A stretch of 64,000 nt of DNA. Source: Stichopus chloronotus (taxonomy: Eukaryota > Echinodermata > Holothuroidea > Aspidochirotida > Stichopodidae). Location: positions 7,769,845 to 7,833,844 of the forward strand of contig CM037842.1 of the NCBI GenBank assembly GCA_021234535.1, in the 5' to 3' direction. The notes below the pieces were generated by a model that ran no database searches, was not told the origin of the DNA, and saw only the letters and a list, made by a program, of their open reading frames with translations. Within the stretch, counting starts at the first letter, position 1. Every line of letters begins with the position of its first letter. Position numbers and translations under genes: made by a program. Below are positions 1-11,450 of the stretch, in pieces.

Positions 1-101
1 AGAGAGGTTTGAGAGGATGATTTATGCTCTGACAAAATATGTTTAAAAAATTCCAAAGACAGACATATGACAGCTGGTTTTGTGAGTTTTGTGCACGGCC
101 A
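1..101. other. Non-coding flank
   Basis: Short AT-rich stretch at the window edge. I see no exon, RNA gene or repeat in it. Confidence 0.5.
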
Positions 102-276
102 TAGCAGCAGAAATGGCCGGGATATACACCATATATATATATGCACCAAAGCAGCTGTAATGGCCGGGATATACACCATATATATATGCACCAAAGCAGC
201 TGTAATGACCGGGATATACACCATATACATATATATATATATATGCACCAAAGCAGCTGTAATGGCCGGGATATAG
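102..276. repeat. Minisatellite, about 44-53 bp unit, 4 copies
   Basis: Four copies of a unit containing 'aatggccgggatatacacc' followed by a variable (TA)n run and 'gcaccaaagcagctg'. Copies differ mainly in the length of the TA run, so period varies. A short open frame across it is only the repeat read through. Confidence 0.85.
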
Positions 277-2465
277 TAATTAGCGACATGACGTGAAGAA
301 GTTAGAAAATAATTACTGTCACATTAAATGTCCAGTAACCAGGCTGCAACACTAGGAATGTACTAATCAGTATTGAATTTGATGTCAGCAACATTAAAGA
401 TCTATATTTGTGTATGCATGGTGCACTAACCACTTGATACCAGCAGTAATGTCACTGTAAGATAGCTGCTCTACAGAATACAAATATTGATCTACTATAT
501 TTAACAGTAATATTCCTGCATAGTAGAAGTAAACTACCATTAGAATACCACCCATAAACAGTCCAATACACAGACCAACCAACTTGGCGATTCTGGAGAA
601 GGGGTGCAAAGGGAGGAGATGCCCCATCCTCCCCATTGAAAATTTTTTACCTTTTTCAAAATTTCTAGATGCAAAATGGTGCTGTAATATTTCCACCTTT
701 TCTGTCTTATTTGTATTCCAAAAAAGCAGGACCTTTTATTGAAATTTTTTTTGTGGATATCCCCCTTTCCCCCCTCCCATGTGGTTATGTGCCTGCCCAT
801 AAAGTCTTGTAGTATTGAACGAGCTGGGTTTAGTTCTGTATATACTAGAAGTAACCACCATTAACCATAAAGTCTTGTAGTATCTGAGCTATGGTAGGTT
901 TATTCCTGCATAATAGAGTAACTAGTGACCAGAGTAACTACATGTATAAAACCTGTGTTAAGTTTAGTTGATATCTTGCAACCACATATCAAGATTAACA
1001 GTATATGTTGCTAGTATGCAATTTTTCTTAATTCTTGCATATCTAAAGTAACATGGATGTTAAAATGGACAATGGTGTATGGAAGGAATAACTTTAGTTT
1101 GATACACCTACTTTACGATCTATAGTAGCCTATTTAGTTTCATATCCGGTGCAACAGGCGTGTACTCACTACAGTTCATGTGGTTCCTATATGATTACTG
1201 CAGTACTGTACAGCAACTGTGGGTAATATTGCATCAAGCAAATTAAGTTTCCAATACTGAACTGTACATGCAGTGACTGGTGGTTTACATATATATGCAT
1301 AGTATCCTGCACTGTGTATGATGCACACATCACTGTACTATTTCTGATATATGGGTGACCTTAGTACACTGTATATAAATTAGCTGCCAGCTGCACGTAT
1401 GGGATCTATGATGTAGTTCCCTGGGAAAACATACAAGGAAATGAAGAGCGACCTGCTGGCAAATACACACACATCAACTGTCTCTATTGTCTTAAAAAAT
1501 AAATATTATGAATAATTCTAGCCAGGGTCACAAGTTAATTACTAGCTATATTCAATTTAACTAATAAGCGCTGCACATATACAGAATATGAATCAAGGCA
1601 CTGTACTATTGCTGCTTCAATACAATATTTTAAGTATAGTTTGTACCGTACATACAATTCAATGCAATATTATAAGTATAGGACTGCCATAGAAATATAA
1701 ATGAGGAGGAACAAATATTGAATGGTCATAAAAATTCATCAGGAAGCTGACATTTTGGGATTGTGATGACACCAGGGTACCACATGTGATTGAAAAGCTT
1801 TAGTTTTTCTTTTTATTTCATTGTCAGAATATTTTTACCAGTGATGCATAGATTCAAATCAGAGAATCATTTGATTCTTGCATGATATGCCGTAATTCGA
1901 CATAAAGTGTGTACAAGTGTGTGCGGATGATAGAAATTATAGGTAAAGAAAACAAAGAAATAAATTTAAATTCCTGATATCAGTGTTTATGTGACATCAT
2001 TATTTGACTTACTCAAGTTGGTTTACCTTCTACTCATGTAAAAATAAAAAAAGTAAAGGGGAGAGCAACATCAGTGAGATGTCTCCAATAAGAGAAGGAG
2101 AGAGGTTAAAGATATGAATACCTCAAGTGGTGTGTTTAAAGGGAAATGAGGCATTAAGAATGCATCAACATGGTAACCAAAGAAATATTCATCGTTCAGG
2201 CCCATCGATAAACATCTGCAAAAGCTTCATCTCCTCACAACATCATGAATAGGATGAGTTACATGGAAGATGTATCACTTGAAGTTTTGATAATTTGGGT
2301 GAAAAAACTATTCTTGATGATGCAATTCTTGAATTCCAATCAGTAATAAAATTCCTTCTGGTGCCTCTGAATTTTATTGGTGGTCACACTAAGATTAAAA
2401 ACTACCATTCTAAACTTAACCAAGAGAGATTATTACAATTACCACTCAGTAACTATAAAACCACC
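277..2465. other. Intergenic, no gene seen
   Basis: AT-rich DNA with no supported exon. A minus-strand open frame near 394-696 has a hydrophobic stretch, but part of its DNA recurs around 840-920 as a diverged repeat ('attcctgcata', 'agtaac', 'accatta'), so I do not call it a gene. A (TA)-rich and tandem-like texture recurs throughout. Confidence 0.5.
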
Positions 2466-2598
2466 TCTAAATTAGGGTTTGCTGCCTCTGAACAAGGGTT
2501 TGCTGCCTGCCAACTAGAGCTTGATGCCTCCAAGTTGGGGTTTGATGTCTTTGAACTAGGGGTTGATGTCTCTGCACTAGGGTATGATGCCACAACAA
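2466..2598 (+). repeat. 21-bp repeat, about 6 copies
   Basis: About six diverged 21-bp units sharing 'ttgatgcctc' or 'tttgctgcctc' and 'ctagggt'. On the plus strand the unit reads as a seven-residue repeat (for example KLGFAAS, KLGFDVF, ALGYDAT). The frame stays open because 21 is a multiple of three. No splice sites, family match or conserved flank supports a protein. Confidence 0.7.
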
Positions 2599-3631
2599 TT
2601 AGTGGAAGTTGTTAATAGCATTGCTGCTCCATCTCCAAAAGAGAAAGAGAAAAAAGTACAGCATTATTAATTCACTTTAATCAAGAATAAAGATCAATTA
2701 TACTGTACTCAGTGGTTCCGTGATAATTCCCACAGAACCATCAGTAACAGTCAATAACCATTTAATGGTTTTATCTTCCTGCGATCTTACAACTTACATA
2801 AACTCTGGAAGATCCCAATACAATGTGTAGACATTTTCAACCTGGTTTGATTTTTGTTTATGTATTTTCTTCTTTTCACATTTTACAGCTTGACGACTTA
2901 ATGACGAAGGTTGGAACACAACATTACTGGAAGGCAACATTCCAATATATTACAAAAGACACACACAGTTCATCTACATTTCATCTGTTCTTTACTATTT
3001 ATTCATGTGTGGTGGAGTCATTTCTGTTCTTGGACAATCAGCCAATGAGAGAAATGGAAATGCTCTTTTGAAAGATTTTTTTTTATTTTGCCCAGAGGGA
3101 AAAATCTTGTCTGCTGCAATCTGCTGTTCAAAGATGTAAGAGAATATTGTTTGGAATAACAAAGTTTCATCATTGTTGGTTGTCACAGGTAACAACAATT
3201 ACAAAAATCCATACTATTCCCCAGTGTCTCAGTTTACATTACTCCAGGACATCATCAAGAAAACAGCTCTGACACTAAGGAGAAAAAAATCTCTGATATA
3301 GTCAAAACACAAAGATATGGTTTGGACAGCTGGAATACCAGCTTGAATATACAAAAGCTTAGTTTGTTGTTGAGAGTTGCACCAATCGGTTTAAAATAAA
3401 TAGGCACATGTTCAAATTTATTTCTTCTCACACACAGTTTGCACAAATATTTTTCTTTCGAATGAGGAAATATCACTGAGGATTTTTGTCTGTGTGATAT
3501 TTTTTGCTTGGATTTGATATTGAAGTGTAAGTCACATACCTACAGTGCAGTGTTGAAGGACACAAGAAAAAGTCAAAGTGCTCAAAGCAACTGTTGCTGG
3601 AGATTTTTGAGGATCACTTTAATCTGTTAAA
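2599..3631. other. Upstream region of the EGF-FN3 gene
   Basis: No coding exon recognised. It should hold the promoter and 5' UTR of the gene that starts at 3632. The first ATG there is preceded in frame by TAA twelve bases upstream, so the coding start lies inside the visible exon. I cannot place a TATA box or transcription start with confidence. Confidence 0.4.
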
Positions 3632-4129
3632 ATGCATGTGTCAACCAAAACAATTGTTCACATTGTAAGTGCACTCCTGCATATTCATATTGCACAATCT
3701 CAAAATTATGACTACGTTCCAAGTTCACTTGACAATATGGTACCCCCCATGAACAGGCCATCTGGAGGGCCCCAACGACCAGACAGGCGACATCCCATGC
3801 GACCCATCTCACCAAGAGTACCTGCATGTAGAGACAAGCCATGCCAAAATGGTGGCACGTGCACAGAAACAAGCAGCACTTTGAATCCATTCGTCTGCAA
3901 ATGTTTGACACCGTATTTTGGAGTTCGATGCGAACTTTTGACCAAAGCACCTGATCAAGTGGAATTAGTTGAACAAGGATATAACTATCTGCGTGTTTCG
4001 TGGACCCCGCCCGCAGCCATCAACAAACCTATTTATGGTTACATAGTACAACATCATGAATTTGGAATAAAGTCTGTGGTTACTCGCAGTGGATTGATCC
4101 ATCCTAACGCAAAAGAATATATAATAAAT
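3632..4129 (+). CDS. Exon 1: signal peptide, EGF-like domain and N-terminal half of an FN3 domain
   Basis: First coding exon of a predicted type I membrane protein (410 residues in total). Residues 1-22 form a probable signal peptide (VHIVSALLHIHIAQS). Residues 30-65 are a Pro/Arg-rich spacer. Residues 66-100 are one EGF-like domain with six cysteines (C66, C71, C77, C89, C91, C100; CQNGGTC and CKCLTPYFGVRC are the classic signatures). From about 106 an FN3 domain begins (LRVSWTPP, then YGYIVQHHE). The reading frame runs only seven codons past the donor AAT|GTAGGT, and the donor is phase 0. The ATG is the first in frame after a TAA twelve bases upstream. It is likely secretory-pathway and cell-surface. 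I know no precise orthologue; vasorin ends with the same EGF-FN3-TM order but carries leucine-rich repeats that are absent here. Confidence 0.85.
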
Positions 4130-4458
4130 GTAGGTCAACGGAGTAAATAACCAGCTCTTTGTATTCAAAATGTAGCTATATTTTTGCATTGATTACCCAC
4201 ATTTTTGTTTTTTTGGTGAACCATAATCAGTTCAAATCAGCTTCCTTGCGAAATGTTCCCCCATGAACACTAATTAACTACCTGGAGGGTGAGTGAGTGC
4301 ATCCACCATTCACTAATTAGAACACAGGTCAAAGTTAAACAAACATAGGTTTCTAATCTGTAAGAGTAAGCGTCAGATAATGGGTGCATGGCTAGTTGTA
4401 TGCATGGACCCTTAAGTAATAAGAATACAGTACATTAAATCTGTTAAGAAGAACCTCT

Positions 4459-4627
4459 GGATGGAGTGGATGAATGGAGTGGATGAATGGAGTGGATGAA
4501 TGGAGTGGATGAATGGAGTGGATGAATGGAGTGGATGAATGGAGTGGATGAATGGAGTGGATGAATGGAGTAGATGAATGGAGTGGGTGAATGGAGTGGG
4601 TGAATGGAGTGGGTGAACTGAGTGGGT
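4459..4627. repeat. 13-bp minisatellite, about 13 copies
   Basis: Near-perfect tandem copies of 'atggagtggatga', with the last copies drifting to 'atggagtgggtga'. Both long minus-strand open frames here (PLHSSTPFIHSI type) are the repeat translated. It lies in the intron of the EGF-FN3-TM gene. Confidence 0.95.
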
Positions 4628-5394
4628 CAGAGACATACTGGGCACTATGATTCCTAATCTTTGTATTGGGTATGCGATCAACTACATCAGGACCAAGTTC
4701 TGAACAAGCTACATGACTTATCCAAACTTTCACTACTGTTCATTGCATGTGTGCAAAAAAAAAAGAAATGGCAGCAAAAATGCCACTCCTGAGGACATTT
4801 CACTGCCATGCCATTGGCAAGTATATATAGATACATGCTGTTATATCAACATGCAAAGCAAAACATATTGGCCCCTCATAGCCTAATGTAATTAATTTAC
4901 ATTTTTGTGTCCTATTTTTTACCTGGTGCAAACATTAGTTATTTCATTTCAGGGCAATGCCATAGTTTTATAAAGTAATAATCTTTGAGACAATTGTAGG
5001 ACGGTAATTCTGGTTGGTATATAGCCACATGACATATATAGTGCTCCGTATAAATCTGGGTTGAAATGTACTGTTTGTATATAATGAATGGGAATTAGCT
5101 GTTTGATCCTTTGATTAATGCATTTCAGGAATAATGGGTGGCTGTTGTGGCTTAGATTGCAGTGCTACAATGATAATTGATAGATGTGAATGTTATAGCA
5201 TTGCAGAGACAAGGAGAAGATATAAGAGAAGTTATTAGAGTAATGTTGGGTTACAGACCGGTGATTTCTCTAAGTAAGAAGTATTAGAATGTGAGGGGGG
5301 GGGGGACTAACTATCATAGAGGGGCAATCAGTGAGTATTACAGCTATAACAGTGTTATATGGGCAAGGGACTGTGGTTGGCATGCTTATATACA

Positions 5395-5705
5395 GATTTA
5401 GGATTTAAATGGACATTGAGAGGGGCCATAGCTGTGTGTTTATAGCTTAGGATTTAAATGGACATTGAGTGAGGCCATAGGGGGGTGCTCATAGCTTAGG
5501 ATTTAAATAAACATTAGGAGCAGCCATAGGTGGGTGCTTATTGCTTAGGATTTAAATGAACATTGGAGGGGCTATAGGTGGGTGCTTATAGCTTAGGATT
5601 TAAATGGACATTGAGAGAGGCCATAGGTGGGTGTTTATAGCTTAGGATCTCAATGGACATTGAAAAGGGATATAAGTGGGTGCTGAAAGCTTTAGGATAA
5701 TGGAC
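5395..5705. repeat. About 50-bp imperfect tandem repeat, 6 copies
   Basis: Copies share 'cttaggatttaaatggacat' followed by a G-rich part ('gaggccatagg', 'gggtgctta'). Divergence increases toward the 3' end. It is intronic. Confidence 0.85.
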
Positions 5706-5887
5706 ATTGCAAAGGGATTGCTTGGTGAGATGTAGGTGTTCTAAAAGATCGATTACTTACTGTATAAGCAGCAATGTTGCAGAATCAATCGTCCAGTCTG
5801 TTTTGGTTACCTCTTTCAATCTTAATAACTATATGTTAAAATTAAACCATGCTAATTTTATTTTATTAGAATATAAGTTCCGTCTCA

Positions 5888-6215
5888 CATTCATTCTTCC
5901 CCTATATCAAGCATATCCTGTTGCAAATTCCTAACTCAGTTCATATATATCCTGCCTGTAATTAGTGCCTAACTTCATGCATACCCTACCTAACACTCCT
6001 GCTTAATTCTGGAATATTCCACCTCACACCCCTGGCTTATCTTGCCTCACGTAATTCATGCATATCCCGCATCAGACTCTTTCCATAATTCATACATATG
6101 CTGCCCAACATTCCTTGTTTAATTCATGCATATCCTGCTTCATAATCCTGCCTGAATTTGAATGCATATCCTGTAGCACATTCCTGCCTTAAAATGTACA
6201 TATCCTGCGACTACT
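5888..6215. repeat. Degenerate 25-30 bp repeat
   Basis: Loose recurrence of 'aattcatgcatatcctgc' and 'attcctgcct' with variable spacing. An old, decayed minisatellite in the same intron. Confidence 0.6.
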
Positions 6216-6599
6216 TTAACATCTAAATTCACTGCACATTCCACAGCCTCAATTCTTGCTTTGATTCATGTTTCTTAGATCATGCATTTTACAAATTTTT
6301 TCTGCACTGTGGAAACTTATCCTGACATGTAACAGTCACTTCTTTAACAGATGTTTATTGGGACTCTCTTAAAACTCAGACTGCCTCCATTATTGCTACA
6401 TGCTTACACCTCAATACCTTTGTTTTTTGTAATCTACATTCTGACTGATACCACCCTTTTTCGGCTGAGCATGGCATAACATCAACGAGCAAGTTGATTC
6501 TGCACCCTAGCTGACAGTATGAAGTTAAAAGCTATTTTAGATTTGTATCTGCCTCTTCAGCAGACTCTTCAGAAACACATTCTCAAATTCAGTTTTCCA

Positions 6600-6910
6600 A
6601 GTAGCACTGTCATTTCACTACATATTGTTATATCATGTAATGCCACTATTACACCTTATCTGTAACGTACATACTGTTATATCATGCCTATTACACATTT
6701 ACTTCTTGTCTATTACATGGTTACATTTATGTCTGTTTTAATACATACTGTTAATTCACACCTATTATATACACATTTACTTCCTGTAATGTGGTTACAT
6801 CTACACATTGTTAAATCATGCCTACTACACAGTTTGTACACATATTGTTACATCATATATATTACTTACTGTTACATCATGTCTACTACATTATGTCCAT
6901 TACATAACCT
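6600..6910. repeat. Degenerate repeat, about 50-60 bp
   Basis: Recurring 'tacatattgttatatcatg', 'cctattacac' and 'atttacttc' blocks just upstream of exon 2. The open frame that runs through it into exon 2 is an artefact of the repeat; the true exon begins at the acceptor at 6938/6939. Confidence 0.6.
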
Positions 6911-6938
6911 TGTATTAATTCCTGTCTCTCTTTTACAG

Positions 6939-7673
6939 CATTTGGAGGAAGACACTAAATATACTGTCTGTATCAAGATTGTTTTTGACAACACCAGCAT
7001 ACCTGATGCAGTACTACGAAACCAATGCTTGGAAGTAAAGACACTGCCTAAAACAATGGAATCATTAATATTCATTTTAATTATTTGTGGAGCTGTCTTT
7101 CTCATGATGTTAACTCTACTCATATTAGTTGTATGCTTTACAAGGAAACGACACTTAGAAAGAACTAAAGATGAGATAGGTAGCTACCCATCAATGAGCT
7201 GGAAAAGAACCCAAGAAAGAGGAAGTTACCGAGACCAGTCGTTCCTCACAGAAAATGAGAGGAATGAAGAAATGCAATTCAACGATGAATCCTTCCACCA
7301 AAATCAAACTAACAATGCCTGTAGAGTAGAGTATTGCCATGGCAACAATGATGACGACGGTGATGATGACGTCTTCATAACACAATCTAATAATCCCATG
7401 TACATGAACCAACACCAATTTGCAATACGGTCCTCTTCGGTTTGTGAGGCCACAACAGGAGGGCAGCCACTAGATCAAAAGGATAGGGTACACTCCACAA
7501 GTTTGGCAACATTTGATTCCAGACATAAAAGAAAAAGCAGTGTACCACATGCAAATTACAGAGAACTACCGCCCTCTATTAGCAATCACATGATGAGATC
7601 CCCAACTGCCAGAGACAAAGACGCATCCGGTGACTTTGACATGGGTGGATCATACTTTATACGTCGAAGCTGA
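6939..7673 (+). CDS. Exon 2: rest of the FN3 domain, transmembrane helix and cytoplasmic tail
   Basis: Terminal coding exon, 244 codons plus TGA. It completes the FN3 domain (HLEEDTKYTVCIKIVFDN is the typical L-x-x-x-T-x-Y F/G strand region) up to about residue 201. A hydrophobic helix follows at about 208-232 (IFILIICGAVFLMMLTLL) with a stop-transfer of basic residues (FTRKRHLERTK). The tail, about 178 residues, is Ser/Gln/Asn-rich with an acidic run NNDDDGDDD at about residue 300 and ends FIRRS. No enzymatic or SH2/PDZ motif is evident. Acceptor 'ctcttttacag' and phase 0 match exon 1 exactly. It may be an adhesion or receptor-like protein, but no ligand or pathway can be inferred. It is oriented toward the SIDT gene on the opposite strand. 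Confidence 0.85.
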   Translation, partial: HLEEDTKYTVCIKIVFDNTSIPDAVLRNQCLEVKTLPKTMESLIFILIICGAVFLMMLTLLILVVCFTRKRHLERTKDEIGSYPSMSWKRTQERGSYRDQSFLTENERNEEMQFNDESFHQNQTNNACRVEYCHGNNDDDGDDDVFITQSNNPMYMNQHQFAIRSSSVCEATTGGQPLDQKDRVHSTSLATFDSRHKRKSSVPHANYRELPPSISNHMMRSPTARDKDASGDFDMGGSYFIRRS

Positions 7674-7679
7674 ATCATT

Positions 7680-8160
7680 CAGTTCCATACAGATTGATCA
7701 AGGGAGTTCAACCATGGAACGTGTCAAAACGTGTCAAATCTGATCCATTCAGTTTGACATTTGTATACCAAGTGAGTTTGATGAATGGATCATAATGTGT
7801 CAAAGTAGACCTGGCTACTGTAGTTCTACGGTTAAAAATAAAACAAGTCACTCATTCAGTTTTACACTTACAACTGGATCAAGTAAGTTTAATACAGATG
7901 GATCATATTGCATGAAAACCAATCCATTCAAATTTAGATTTGCACATGGATGAAGTGAATTGCATATGGCTGGATCATAATGTGTCAAAGCCGATCCGTT
8001 CAATTTTGGACATGTGCATGGATCAAGTGACTTTCATATGGCTGGATCTTATGTGTCAAAGCTGATCCGTTCAATTTTAGACTTGTGCATGGATCAAGGG
8101 AATTTAATCTGGCTGGATCACTCCAAAGCTGATCCATTCAGCTTTTCGATTTGCAGATCT
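7680..8160. repeat. Imperfect repeat, about 70-80 bp, downstream of the EGF-FN3-TM gene (probable 3' UTR)
   Basis: About six imperfect copies with 'gctgatccattcaattt', 'gacttgtgcatggatcaag' and 'tatggctggatcat'. It begins a few bases after the TGA, so it would form the 3' UTR if the transcript extends to either poly(A) signal downstream. Confidence 0.75.
7837..7842 (+). terminator. Polyadenylation signal AATAAA (proximal)
   Basis: Canonical AATAAA about 165 bases after the stop codon of the EGF-FN3-TM gene. Use of this site would exclude most of the downstream repeat from the mRNA. Confidence 0.45.
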
Positions 8161-8228
8161 AAATGATCAACATAGCTACATTCTGGGTTGAAATCAATCT
8201 CAGATTGCCTAAATGCAGCACAAGGAAA

Positions 8229-8234
8229 AATAAA
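8229..8234 (+). terminator. Polyadenylation signal AATAAA (distal)
   Basis: Second AATAAA just after the downstream repeat. Use of this site would give a 3' UTR of about 570 bases that carries the whole repeat. Confidence 0.4.
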
Positions 8235-9380
8235 CTAAAAACTAAACTGATCAATATAAAAATGTAGTCTTCATCCACCTTTTGCATTTCTTATAGATCT
8301 TTGATTGGAGTTAATTTACCTTTTTGCAATATAAAACAATAAACAATCAAAACATAGAAAGATTCTACTAAATAGCAGCACAAATTGTATTTTGGAATCC
8401 ATAATATCAAATAAAACCTCTGTTGTGATCGTACATGTACTATATGTGACAGTGTATGTACGTGAGAGTGCATGTGACACTAGTAATTCCAATAAGTCTC
8501 TGTAGTGCTTTACATACATGTACAATAATATGGAGAGTTCAACTAGATTCTACTAATAGGTAATTCTCTGTAAGTGACTGCAGTCAAATTCATGCACAGT
8601 GAAAACTAGTTATATTCATTGTTTTGACTCAAACATTGCAAAAAGTTAAAATGACTGGAACACAGTTGTACAGAAGCTATTACAGAAATGTGATATAGCT
8701 AACTACACCATAAAAACAACAGCACTGGAATCTACAATAAAGATATGAAAGTGAAACTTGTCAGCCACGTTGATATAATCAGGCTAGAGAGAGAAAGAGA
8801 GAGCTGGTAGTCACATTGATGGTTAAAGAGCCTATTATAAGTAGCACCTAAGGCAAATGCTGACAACAACAGCATACATGTATGTAAAAAGAACAGCCAT
8901 ATATTGTGAAATATAGACTTTCATATTGTACAAATAAATGTAAATGAAAGTAACAATGTTTCTTCTTATTATATCATATGAATACAAATTATTGTTCTTT
9001 TAAAATATTTCCATGAAGGTGAAAATTGAAAGTCTGAGTAACAGACTGGTGTATAGATTGAACAAAACTAAATGATAACTATAATGGATAGATACTGTTG
9101 CAGCTACCTTCAAATGGTGCATCGTTTACTGTATACATGATGACCAATCAATAATAAGTGCAGTATGCCTTTTAACCATTTTCTTATGAATTATCATAAA
9201 TCAACAGTCTGAAGATAGGTATAGACATACAACTATTACAAAAACAAGAGGGCAGTCTTCATCTAATGGGTTTAATGTAAGGCATGAATGCTTAGTAACA
9301 ATCTGAGTAGACATTGACTGGGGGAAAAAAGAAAAGAAATGGTTTCAATTTATTCATCCGAGTTTACAATTTAAAGTCAA
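8235..9380. other. Intergenic, no gene seen
   Basis: AT-rich. A (GA)n patch lies at about 8788-8803. No exon with splice sites recognised on either strand. Confidence 0.5.
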
Positions 9381-9384
9381 AGTT

Positions 9385-9810
9385 TCCTTAATTTTGTGAC
9401 CCACCTTTCATGAATATTCAAATGTAAAGTATTGGTTTGGTTAGCCTTGAATTTGAGGAATTTGAGCTACTTCCTTCTGTCCCATCCTAAAAATCGATAT
9501 TCACATTTGGGTTTCTTTTGATCAAGGAAGATGTAACGTTACTCTCTACTGTCCGACATTAATATTCCAATTTAAACTATGGGTTTCTTTTCAACAAGTG
9601 GTGGGTGTGGGGTGGTTACCATCTACTGTTTTACTGTTAATATTCTACGGGTTTTATAACTGTTTTTTTTTTATTTTGAATAAGGAGGAGGGGGGGGGGG
9701 GGAATGAGGGTACTCTCTACTGTCCTACCTTTCATGGACATTCCAATTCAAATTGTAGGTTTCTTCCCATTAAGAAGGGTTTGGGGTTACCCTCTGTGAC
9801 TGGGATTCTT
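9385..9810. repeat. Degenerate 100-bp class repeat, 3-4 copies
   Basis: Recurring 'tactctctactgtcc', 'cattccaattcaaa' and 'gggtttctt' blocks, interrupted by a poly-G run at about 9688-9701. The short plus-strand open frame across it is not gene-like. Confidence 0.6.
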
Positions 9811-10739
9811 GTTGTTATAAACAGATCTATGGCTCAGTTTGGAGGAAGATAAAACTTACTTTCAGAACTAAACCCACATTTGCATCCTTAATAAAATATA
9901 CATATAATTTTAAATTCCTAAATATTAACGAAAGTCACCGATTTACTGTCTAATTTGTGTAATTTATGGCATGAGATATATCAGTATTAAATATCGTATC
10001 AGGACATGACATGACATTCACCATCATAACTACAATGAATTAAGTCAAAGGGATGATAACAAAATATTAAATTAATCAATTCATTAGACACAACTAGGAA
10101 CCTCTACAGCAATCTAAATTATTCTAATAATTCAATATTATTCTCAAAATTAAATTTGCCATAATGTGGAATCTGTTGACTGATACTGAATTTTAAGCAG
10201 GGATGTACCTGAAACTATGGTAATTTACATTGTTACCACCTCAATGATTAGAGGCATACTAATACATTCAGTAATTTTTCAATGTATCTTTTCTTTTCTC
10301 ATATCGTATTTTAAAGCTACAGATTAACAAGAGTCATACTTATGTAGCTTAATACCATATTAGCTTCATTCAGTAAATAATACTTCATACAGATAAACTG
10401 TTTCAATGTTAAACTAACGTTCATATGTTACAGAATACATAACTGCAACATTTCCAACAGTAACATTTAATGAGTCACAACTTGTGCAAGCTATGCAGTC
10501 CTTATTCTAGGAAATGAACTGTGGCAACTTTACCAAAATACTTTAATCTTAGATTTAAGTTCCATCAATACATCCTGAATTACAAAACTTCAGAGAATGT
10601 AAATAAAACTGGATGAAGAGCTGCGAATGATTTCAATTAGTTCTAACAAGGTTAACAGTTTCTACTACTCTATGTAGTACTGTAGACAGTGGGCTCTCAA
10701 CATAATGACAATATTTGTACTAATCAAAGCTACTTTTGT
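9811..10739. other. Intergenic, no gene seen
   Basis: AT-rich sequence. I scanned it for the missing 3' exons of SIDT (metal-site motif D-D-H-D-I-W-H-F, and Y-Y-M-G) and saw neither. Confidence 0.45.
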
Positions 10740-11450
10740 TTGCCATATGAAGTGATGAGAGTTGTTTCATTGAGGCTGCTTTCAGTAGTCTATCCTACTG
10801 CTAGAAGTAAATCTTAGATAATGTCTTATCATTACTTACAAATTTAGAGTCTCTCAGCTAAGACTGATAATTACATATTTCTACTGATGATAGTTACGTT
10901 CATAGTATATCAGCTGAAGTCTGATTAGTTACTTTTATTGAAAGTGGTTATGATATTTACTCACTTCAACTGATAACATGTTAAGTTAGTGGTCTAGTAG
11001 CTGAAGACAAATAATAACATATTTCTACTGATAATAGCTAAGTTAGTTGTCTATCTTCTAAGGGCTGATAATAAGTTATTTCAATTGATAGTAGTTATTT
11101 AGCCATCTATCAGCTGAAGGCTGATAATAAGTTGTATAGTTAAGTTAGTGGTCTATTAACTAAAGAAGGATAATCTATTGATAATAGTTAAGTTAGTAGT
11201 CTGTCAGCTGAAGGCTGATGATAAGTTATTCTCTTAATAATAGTTGCTTTTTGTGGTTTGTCAATGGAAGACAAGTAGCATGTTCTTTCTATTTCTTATA
11301 GCTATTTCAGTGCATAATGGTTTATCAGCTGAGGACTGATGGTAAGGTATTTAAATTGATAATAGTTGCTTTCAGTGGTCTGATAATCATGTCCTTTCTA
11401 TTCCAGTAATAGCTATTTTAGTGGCCTATGGTATGAGTTATGTAATCATG
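10740..11450. repeat. Degenerate repeat, about 60-75 bp, with CAGCTG palindromes
   Basis: About eight to ten diverged units containing 'tcagctgaaggctgataa', 'ttgataatagtta' and 'agttagtggtcta'. Several keep the palindrome tcagctga, which includes the E-box CAGCTG. Confidence 0.7.

Larger units (their letters stand above)
4130..6938 (+). other. Intron of the EGF-FN3-TM gene (phase 0)
   Basis: Starts GTAGGT and ends in a good pyrimidine tract with 'ctctcttttacag'. It joins residue N166 to H167 within the FN3 domain without loss of frame. It is filled by several tandem repeats, listed separately, and has no other coding evidence. Confidence 0.85.

Noticed and set aside
394..696. Minus-strand open frame with a hydrophobic stretch and a possible acceptor (ttctccag)
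   Set aside because: Part of its DNA recurs as a diverged repeat around 840-920, no family match is evident and no good donor follows.
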